Both the position numbers and the translations under genes were made by a program. From Fen-999 sp035654135 (GTDB lineage Bacteria > Pseudomonadota > Gammaproteobacteria > Burkholderiales > Rhodocyclaceae): 38,558 nucleotides of DNA. The stretch covers positions 1-38,558 of the forward strand of contig DASRXN010000157.1 in NCBI GenBank assembly GCA_035654135.1, written 5' to 3'. Below, piece after piece: positions 33,457-38,558 of this stretch. Each line of letters begins with the position of its first letter. The stretch's first letter is position 1. The notes beneath the pieces are model-generated. The model was not told where the DNA came from. It worked only from the letters and a program-made list of their open reading frames with translations, and did not search any database.

Positions 33457-33482
33457 TTGCTGCGACGCAGCAATATGCTAGC
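33457..33482 (+). promoter_or_regulatory. Palindrome and shared 12-mer upstream of the Ack-PduL fusion
   Basis: TTGCTGCG and CGCAGCAA flank one base to give a perfect 17-bp palindrome at 33457-33473. The sequence runs straight into CAATATGCTAGC (33471-33482), the reverse complement of the 12-mer at the aorA operator. A further half-site GCAGCAA sits at 33389-33395, nearer to pyruvate carboxylase. Together they look like an operator region for the divergent pair. A clear sigma-70 box was not found. Confidence 0.5.
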
Positions 33483-33539
33483 CTTGCCGCAAGAAATCGG
33501 CTTTCGTGCCGATATCGTCGTACAAACCAGACATCGGAC

Positions 33540-35867
33540 ATGACGCCCGTCGAACTCAAGAATTTTTTGCTGAAAAAAGTGGCCCTGTTTGAGGATTTCG
33601 ATCCCGAACAGGTGGACCGTATCGTCGCCGAGAGCGAGTTGAACACCTTCGAAGGCAGCGAGGCCATCGTCGAGTGCGGCGACGAGGGCAGTTTCTTCGG
33701 TATCCTCGTCAGCGGTCATGCCGAGGTATCGGTGGCCGACAGCACCGGCGGCCGCGTGTCGCTGAGCAAGCTGGAAGCCGGCGACGTGTTCGGCGAGATG
33801 TCGCTGCTCACGGGTGATCGCACGGTGGCGGATGTCATCGCCGGCAATCGCTGCTTCGTCCTGATGATTCCGCAGGAGGTTTTCAGTTCGCGCATTCTGG
33901 CCAACCCGCGGGCGATCACCTTCCTGTCCAAACTGCTGGCCGATCGTTCGCGAGCCCTTGCCGTCGATATCAACAGCCGCCAACTGCACGACCAAGCGCT
34001 GACGCACTCCGCCGATCCTTATGCGCTCAGCTTGCGCACCGAGGTGCCGGGCAAGATCCTGGCGTTGAATGTCGGTCTCTCGCAGATCCGGTTCGGGGTG
34101 TACGACACCCATGACGACAGCCGCGACGTGCATGGCGTCATCGATTGCGGCGATGGCGAGCACGCCTACATCACGCTGACGGCCGGGGGCGTCGTCACGA
34201 CGCGCGAACGGCCCGTCTGCCATCTCGACCAGTTGTTCCCCGTGCTGTTCGAGTCGATGCTCTCGCTTGGCGACCACTATCTGTTCACGCCGTACGAAGT
34301 GGTCGCTGTCGGCCATCGTGTCGTGCATGGCGGCAACAAATTCTCGAGCTCGGTGGTGATTACGCCCCAGGTGCTGGCCGACATCGAGGCGCTGTCGGTG
34401 TTTGCGCCGCTGCACAATCCGATCAACCTCGAGGGCATCCGGCAAGCGAAGAATTTCCTGCCCAACGTGCCGCACGTAGCGGTGTTCGATACGGCCTTCC
34501 ATCAGACCCTGCCGACGTACGCCTACATGTACGGCCTGCCGTACGACTGGTACAAGAAGGAAGGCATCCGCCGCTACGGCTTCCATGGCACTTCGCACCG
34601 CTTCGTGTCGCTGAAGTCAGCCGAGATCGTGCGCCGGCCGCTCGGCGAGCTGGAAATCGTCTCCTGCCATCTTGGCCTCGGCGCGTCGATCTGCGCCATC
34701 GACCATGGCCGCTCGGTCGATACCACCATGGGCATGACGCCCTCGGACGGCCTGATCATGCCCAGCCGTGCCGGCAGCATCGATCCGGCGGTGATCACCC
34801 ACCTGATGCGCCAGTACAAGATGGGGCCAGGCGAAATCGAACGGCTGATCAACAGCGAAAGCGGTCTCAAGGGTATCTCCGGAATTTCCAGCGACATCCA
34901 CGAGATCGAGGCGGCAGCAAGCGAAGGCCACCACCGCGCGCTGCTGGCGCACAAGGCTTTCTGCTACCAGATACGCAAGAACATCGGTGCCTACGTCGCC
35001 GCGATGGGCGGCGTGGATGTGCTCGCCTTCACCGGTGCGGTTGGTGAATCCAGTCCGACGGTCCGCAGCCTTGCCTGCCAGGGCCTCTCCTACATGGGCA
35101 TCAAGCTCGACGAGGAAAAGAACCGCAAGCTCGGTTCCGCCCGTTCGCACGCGGTTATTTCGGCCGACGACTCGCCGGTGAAGATCTTGGTCGTCGTCAA
35201 CAACGACGAACGCCTGCTGGCCTGGGAAACGCTGCGCGCCATCGAGCGCAGCGAGATCACGCTGGCCATCAAGGACCAGCAGAACGAGCCCATTCCCATC
35301 GAGGTTTCGGCCCACCATGTACACCTGTCGCAGGCCGATGTCGACAAGTTGTTTGGCGCTGGCCACGAGCTGACGCCGGAGCACGAGTTGTCGCAACCCG
35401 GCCAGTTCGCCTGCAAGGAGCAGGTCAATCTCGTCGGTCCCAAGGGCAAGATCAGCAAGGTTCGCGTGCTCGGCCCGACACGCAAGGAAACCCAGGTCGA
35501 GATCGCCATGACCGAGCAGTTCAAGCTCGGCATCCAGGCGCCGATCCGCGAATCGGGCGATCTGACCAACACCCCCGGCATCGTACTCGAGGGCGCGGTC
35601 GGCCCCGTCGCCATTCCGCGCGGGGTCATCTGCGCCCAGCGTCACATCCACATGTCGCCAGACGATGCCATGCGTTTCCGCCTACGCGACAAGTACGTCG
35701 TGCGCGTGCGGGTGGAAGGGGAACGCGAACTGATCTTCGGCGACGTTGTCGTGCGCGTCAACCCGAACTATCGGCTGGCCATGCACATCGATACCGACGA
35801 AGGTAACGCCGCCAACATCCGTACCGGGATGCTCGGTTACATCGAGGAAATCCAGAGCCGCAACTAG
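33540..35867 (+). CDS. Fusion: cyclic-nucleotide-binding domain + acetate kinase + PduL phosphotransacylase
   Basis: 775 residues in one uninterrupted frame. Residues about 5-135 form a cNMP-binding domain with phosphate cassette FGEMSLLTGDRT (G85, E86, R94). Residues about 170-565 are an acetate/propionate kinase. By comparison with Methanosarcina acetate kinase the catalytic residues are kept (N177, R260, D317, H349, R410, E503), but all three nucleotide/phosphate motifs are altered: NVGLSQIR for NxGSSSxK, HLGLG for HLGNG, and GAVGESS for GGIGENS. Residues about 582-770 are PduL, with metal-site HHVHLS and RHIHMS and the RKETQ strand. Together it would convert acyl-CoA via acyl phosphate to the acid with energy gain, under cAMP/cGMP control. 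The ATG at 33540 has only a weak ribosome-binding site. It converges with a methyltransferase gene, sharing CTAG. Confidence 0.93.
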   Translation: MTPVELKNFLLKKVALFEDFDPEQVDRIVAESELNTFEGSEAIVECGDEGSFFGILVSGHAEVSVADSTGGRVSLSKLEAGDVFGEMSLLTGDRTVADVIAGNRCFVLMIPQEVFSSRILANPRAITFLSKLLADRSRALAVDINSRQLHDQALTHSADPYALSLRTEVPGKILALNVGLSQIRFGVYDTHDDSRDVHGVIDCGDGEHAYITLTAGGVVTTRERPVCHLDQLFPVLFESMLSLGDHYLFTPYEVVAVGHRVVHGGNKFSSSVVITPQVLADIEALSVFAPLHNPINLEGIRQAKNFLPNVPHVAVFDTAFHQTLPTYAYMYGLPYDWYKKEGIRRYGFHGTSHRFVSLKSAEIVRRPLGELEIVSCHLGLGASICAIDHGRSVDTTMGMTPSDGLIMPSRAGSIDPAVITHLMRQYKMGPGEIERLINSESGLKGISGISSDIHEIEAAASEGHHRALLAHKAFCYQIRKNIGAYVAAMGGVDVLAFTGAVGESSPTVRSLACQGLSYMGIKLDEEKNRKLGSARSHAVISADDSPVKILVVVNNDERLLAWETLRAIERSEITLAIKDQQNEPIPIEVSAHHVHLSQADVDKLFGAGHELTPEHELSQPGQFACKEQVNLVGPKGKISKVRVLGPTRKETQVEIAMTEQFKLGIQAPIRESGDLTNTPGIVLEGAVGPVAIPRGVICAQRHIHMSPDDAMRFRLRDKYVVRVRVEGERELIFGDVVVRVNPNYRLAMHIDTDEGNAANIRTGMLGYIEEIQSRN

Positions 35868-36490
35868 ACGGGCTTGCGCGCGACTAGGTCGATCACCGCC
35901 GACCGGCCTCGATGGCCGCTGCCTTCCTCCAGCTCGTCCTCGTATTCCCCGAGGTCCAGCACCTCGAATTCTACGAAGGCCTCGCGCAGCATGTTCGCCG
36001 TGTAGAGGTTCTCGACCGCCGAAGGACCGCCGGTCTTGTACTCGATCTGCTTCGGCGTATAGCCGTGCAGCAGGAGCAATCCGCCGGGCTTCGTTGCCGC
36101 CTTGAGGCGGGCGAACTGGATGCCGCGCTCGGCGGGGCCGACGAACTGGATGAAGATGGCGACGACGAAATCGTAGGTCGCCGGCGGCCAATCCTCGGCC
36201 ATGATGTCGGTGAGCACGAAGTTCACCTCGACGCCGCGACCGCGCGCCAGCCGGTGTGCCTTTTCGAGCGCGACGGGCGAGATTTCCAGCGCCGTTACCT
36301 CCAGACCCTGTTCCGCCAGCCAGACGCTGTTGCGGCCCTCGCCGTCCGCCACCGAGAGCGCCGTCGCCCCAGTGTCGAACAGGTGGCGATGGGCTTCAAG
36401 GAAGCGGTTGGGGGCGACACCGAAGAGATAATCGTCGCCGGCATCGCGATAGCGCTGCGACCAGAGCGCTTCCTGGTCGGGCTTGGTCAT
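35864..36490 (-). CDS. Class I SAM-dependent methyltransferase (TehB-like)
   Basis: 208 residues. The SAM-binding motif I is ALSVADGEGRNSVWLAEQG (with D49-G-E-G), followed by motif II VTALEISPVALEKA and FVLTDIMAEDW. The N-terminal WSQRYRDAGDDYLFGVAPNRFL is typical of the TehB/thiopurine-S-methyltransferase-like group that includes many uncharacterised members. The substrate is unknown. It is third in the ubiH-dsbC transcript, six bases after dsbC, and its TAG stop lies in the CTAG that also ends the convergent Ack-PduL gene, a four-base overlap. Confidence 0.85.
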   Translation of the reverse strand: MTKPDQEALWSQRYRDAGDDYLFGVAPNRFLEAHRHLFDTGATALSVADGEGRNSVWLAEQGLEVTALEISPVALEKAHRLARGRGVEVNFVLTDIMAEDWPPATYDFVVAIFIQFVGPAERGIQFARLKAATKPGGLLLLHGYTPKQIEYKTGGPSAVENLYTANMLREAFVEFEVLDLGEYEDELEEGSGHRGRSAVIDLVARKPV

Positions 36491-36496
36491 CGGTTG

Positions 36497-37225
36497 TCAG
36501 CGGCCTTCAGCCGCTTTTGCCATCGCCTCTTCCAGCTTCGCGGCGGGCATGTAGCCGGGGATGCGGGTGCCGTCGGCCAGGAAAATGGCTGGCGTGCCGC
36601 GAATGCTGAGTTTGCGCGCCAGCGCCATCGACTTGTCGAGCGCTGCAGTATCGCACTTGCCGGCGGCCGGCATGACGCCATTCAGCATGGCGTCGGTCCA
36701 GGCCTTGGCACGGTCGGGGGCGCACCAGATGCTCTTTGACTTGTCCAGCGAATCCTGCGACAGGATGGGATGCAGGAAGGTGTAGACGGTGATGTCGTTG
36801 AGGCCTTGCAACTCTTTCGCCAGCTTCTTGCAGTAGGTGCAGTTGGGGTCCTCGAACGTGGCGATGGTGCGCTTGCCGTTGCCGCCGTTACCCTTGACGA
36901 TCTTGATCGCCACGTCCAGCGGCAGGTCCGAGAACTTGATCTGCGAGAGCTTGTCGAGCCGCTCCTGGGTCAGGTCCTTGCGGGTCTTGGGATCGATGAT
37001 GTGGCCGACGATGACGTGGCTTGCCTTGTCGTCGGTATACAGGATCTCGCCGCCGATCAGCACTTCATAAAGGCCGAGCGCACCGGCCTTGCGCACACTG
37101 TCGACCTTGGCACCGTCGCCGAGCGCCGTCTCGACATTCTTCTTGACGACGGCTTCGCTGCCCTGCGCGATGGCAGTTGTTGCCAGCGCGACGGCACACA
37201 CGGCTGTGAAAAGATGTTTGATCAT
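36497..37225 (-). CDS. dsbC: Thiol:disulfide isomerase DsbC
   Basis: 242 residues with a Sec signal (residues 1-20, cut near AIAQG). An N-terminal dimerisation domain (about 22-85) is followed by a thioredoxin domain with active-site C129-T-Y-C132, the cis-proline P212 in RGTPAIF, and a second, structural cysteine pair C168/C191. It corrects wrong disulfides in periplasmic proteins and is kept reduced by DsbD. The CTYC active site differs from E. coli's CGYC. Periplasmic multihaem cytochrome maturation in this organism makes a reductive Dsb path useful, an inference. It follows ubiH-type gene by 27 bases. Confidence 0.93.
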   Translation of the reverse strand: MIKHLFTAVCAVALATTAIAQGSEAVVKKNVETALGDGAKVDSVRKAGALGLYEVLIGGEILYTDDKASHVIVGHIIDPKTRKDLTQERLDKLSQIKFSDLPLDVAIKIVKGNGGNGKRTIATFEDPNCTYCKKLAKELQGLNDITVYTFLHPILSQDSLDKSKSIWCAPDRAKAWTDAMLNGVMPAAGKCDTAALDKSMALARKLSIRGTPAIFLADGTRIPGYMPAAKLEEAMAKAAEGR

Positions 37226-37252
37226 GGTGTCTCCGATGGAGGGATTTATCGT

Positions 37253-38407
37253 TCAGCCCATGGCGTAGCGGACCAGGATGTCCTTTACGACAGGCAGATG
37301 ATGGGTGAAGTTCAGGCCGGCATTGCGCAGCAATGAAAGCGGCTGGCCAGACTGCGAAAACAGTCTCTGCAGGCCGTCAGTAGCGGATTGTAGCGCGACC
37401 ACTTCCTCCTTGCGGGCGCGCTCGTAGCGGCGCAGCCAGCCGTGATCGCCGCAGTCGACATGTTCCGGTCGCGTGGCGAAAGTCTTTGCCAGCACACGCG
37501 CATCCTGAAAGCCGAGATTGATGCCATGGCCCGACAACGGATGGATCGCATGGCCCGCATCGCCGATCAGGGCCAGGCGCGGCGCCACCATGCGCGGCGC
37601 GCGCATCAAGCGCAGCGGAAAGCCGGCTGGCGGCGTCACCAGCGACAGGGCGCCGAAACGACGCTCGCCGGCATCCGCCACCCGCTCGCAGAACGCCTCC
37701 GGCGTCAGGGCCAGCAGTTCGGCGGCATGTTCAGCCGGCGTGGACCAGACGATGGAAATCAGGTTGCCCGGTAGTGGCAGATAGGCCAACACACCGTCGG
37801 CGCGGAACCACTGGCAGGCGATGCCGCGGTGAGGCTTCTCAATTGCGAAGTTGGCCACCACACCGTGCTGGCCGTAGGGCTTGAAGCTGACTTCGATGCC
37901 GGCTGCCGCGCGAGTCCATGAGTCGGCACCATCGGCGGCGACGACCAGTCGGCTGGTCAGCGGTCGGCCGTCGGCAAGGGTCAGGGTCGCGGCTTCCTCG
38001 CCCAAAGTCAGTGTTCGTGGCACGGCGGGGCAGAACAACGTCACGTTGCCCTGACGTCGCACCGTCTCCCAAAGCTCCCGCTGCATCAGCGAGGCTTCAA
38101 TGATCCAGGCCAGTTCGGCAACGCCGGCGTCGTAGGCGGAGAAGTCCAGACGGCCGCCGGCGTCGCCACGAACCTCCATCGTTGCCACCGGCTCGATGCG
38201 GGTCACATCAAGATCGCCCCAGATGCCAATCTCGCCGAGGAAGCGCGCGTTCGCCGGGCTGATGGCGTAGATGCGGGCATCCCAGCCTTCTGGCCGCACG
38301 GGTGCCCGCCCTTCGATCACGGCGATGGACAGGCGACTCTTCTTTAGCGCGACGGTCAGCGCCAGACCGGCCAGACCACCACCGACGATAACGACATCGA
38401 AATCCAT
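37253..38407 (-). CDS. UbiH/UbiF/COQ6-family FAD-dependent hydroxylase
   Basis: 384 residues. The FAD-binding motif is VVIVGGGLAGLAL at the very N-terminus, the DG-motif is DGADSWTR near 165, and the GD-motif is GDAGHAIHPLSGHGINLGFQDA near 285. These define the aromatic-ring hydroxylases of ubiquinone synthesis (UbiH, UbiF, UbiI, UbiM); which ring position it acts on is not decided by sequence inspection. The ATG at 38407 places the flavin loop directly at the start; a longer frame adds 16 residues. It heads a three-gene unit with dsbC and the methyltransferase. Confidence 0.9.
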   Translation of the reverse strand: MDFDVVIVGGGLAGLALTVALKKSRLSIAVIEGRAPVRPEGWDARIYAISPANARFLGEIGIWGDLDVTRIEPVATMEVRGDAGGRLDFSAYDAGVAELAWIIEASLMQRELWETVRRQGNVTLFCPAVPRTLTLGEEAATLTLADGRPLTSRLVVAADGADSWTRAAAGIEVSFKPYGQHGVVANFAIEKPHRGIACQWFRADGVLAYLPLPGNLISIVWSTPAEHAAELLALTPEAFCERVADAGERRFGALSLVTPPAGFPLRLMRAPRMVAPRLALIGDAGHAIHPLSGHGINLGFQDARVLAKTFATRPEHVDCGDHGWLRRYERARKEEVVALQSATDGLQRLFSQSGQPLSLLRNAGLNFTHHLPVVKDILVRYAMG

Positions 38408-38433
38408 GAACTGTCCGAAACCCAGTGTTTTCC

Positions 38434-38463
38434 TTGACAAGAAAGGCGCCGGCACCTGATAAT
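38434..38463 (+). promoter_or_regulatory. Sigma-70 promoter of the tRNA gene
   Basis: A perfect TTGACA (38434-38439) is followed after 18 bases by GATAAT (38458-38463). A GC-rich discriminator CGCGGCCC comes next, as in stringently controlled stable-RNA promoters. The expected start is near 38470, about 12 bases before the tRNA. Confidence 0.7.
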
Positions 38464-38481
38464 CGCGGCCCTTCGCACCAT

Positions 38482-38558
38482 GGTGATGTAGCTCAGCTGG
38501 TTAGAGCGACGGATTCATAATCCGTAGGTCGAGGGTTCAAGTCCCCCCATCACCACCA
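38482..38558 (+). tRNA. tRNA-Met (CAT anticodon), elongator type
   Basis: A complete 77-base cloverleaf including an encoded CCA end. The acceptor stem GGTGATG pairs with CATCACC, the D-arm is GCTCAGCTGGTTAGAGC, and the anticodon stem ACGGA/TCCGT holds loop TTCATAA with anticodon CAT. The T-arm GAGGG-TTCAAGT-CCCCC has one A.C mismatch at the second pair. A paired first base pair and the absence of a GGG/CCC anticodon stem exclude the initiator. The lysidine-type tRNA-Ile(CAT) is less likely on overall sequence. The window ends at the last base of the gene. Confidence 0.9.

Noticed and set aside
1..38558. CRISPR array, insertion sequence, prophage or integrative element
   Set aside because: No direct-repeat arrays, transposase, integrase or phage structural genes were seen, and codon style is uniform across the window.
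38482..38558. Reading of the tRNA as initiator Met or lysidine-modified tRNA-Ile(CAT)
   Set aside because: The first acceptor pair is intact and the anticodon stem lacks the three G-C pairs of an initiator; the overall sequence fits elongator tRNA-Met better than tRNA-Ile, though a tRNA model scan would settle the latter.

Overview
The window looks like chromosomal DNA of a high-GC betaproteobacterium with a facultatively anaerobic, sulfur-oxidising and aromatic- or aldehyde-handling lifestyle, of the Rhodocyclales / Sterolibacteriaceae type (Azoarcus-Aromatoleum-Sulfuritalea-like). This placement is inferred from gene content: aprMBA, a tungsten aldehyde oxidoreductase with an FAD subunit, periplasmic molybdenum hydroxylases, single-chain pyruvate carboxylase, a UbiH-type hydroxylase and DsbC. 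No phage, insertion sequence, integrase or CRISPR array is visible, and nearly every base is coding.

Layout. (1) 1-4514: the tail of an oxyanion (tungstate/molybdate-type) ABC ATPase, a convergent moeA, then the chaperone pair ravA-viaA. (2) 4591-7658, minus strand: aprM-aprB-aprA, adenylylsulfate reductase with its membrane anchor, behind a near-consensus promoter. (3) 7773-12852: a DUF364 protein, an MFS exporter, a haemolysin-III family protein and a soluble hybrid histidine kinase with three PAS domains. (4) 12948-24353: two Tat-exported xanthine-oxidase-family enzymes facing each other across a redox operon. Set 1 (minus) ends in xdhC; set 2 (plus) ends in mocA. The operon between them (minus, 20750-16788) encodes a Tat-exported ferredoxin-like protein, an NrfD/DsrP-type membrane protein, a tetrahaem cytochrome c, an unknown 142-residue protein and a hemerythrin that has lost three of seven iron ligands. 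(5) 24507-25416: a GYD-domain protein and a small TPR-like protein. (6) 25421-29359, minus: tungsten aldehyde oxidoreductase operon aorA-aorB-aorC plus a MoaD-like gene, with a 10-bp-stem hairpin between aorB and aorC. (7) 29493-35867: a small membrane protein and pyruvate carboxylase (minus), divergent from a three-part fusion of a cyclic-nucleotide-binding domain, an acetate-kinase domain and a PduL phosphotransacylase domain. (8) 35864-38558: a methyltransferase, dsbC and a ubiH-family gene (minus), then tRNA-Met at the window edge.

How it fits together. Much of the window concerns Mo/W-pterin enzymes and the routes their electrons take: moeA, mocA, xdhC and the MoaD-like gene supply cofactor to the hydroxylases and the AOR. 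Aldehyde oxidation gives carboxylic acids; the Ack/PduL fusion and pyruvate carboxylase act on C2/C3 acids and acyl-CoA next door. The aor and fusion-gene promoter regions share a 12-base sequence (on opposite strands), which suggests co-regulation.

The strongest candidates for something undescribed are the cNMP-Ack-PduL fusion with altered kinase phosphate motifs, and the FeS-NrfD-tetrahaem-unknown-degenerate-hemerythrin operon with an FNR-type promoter.
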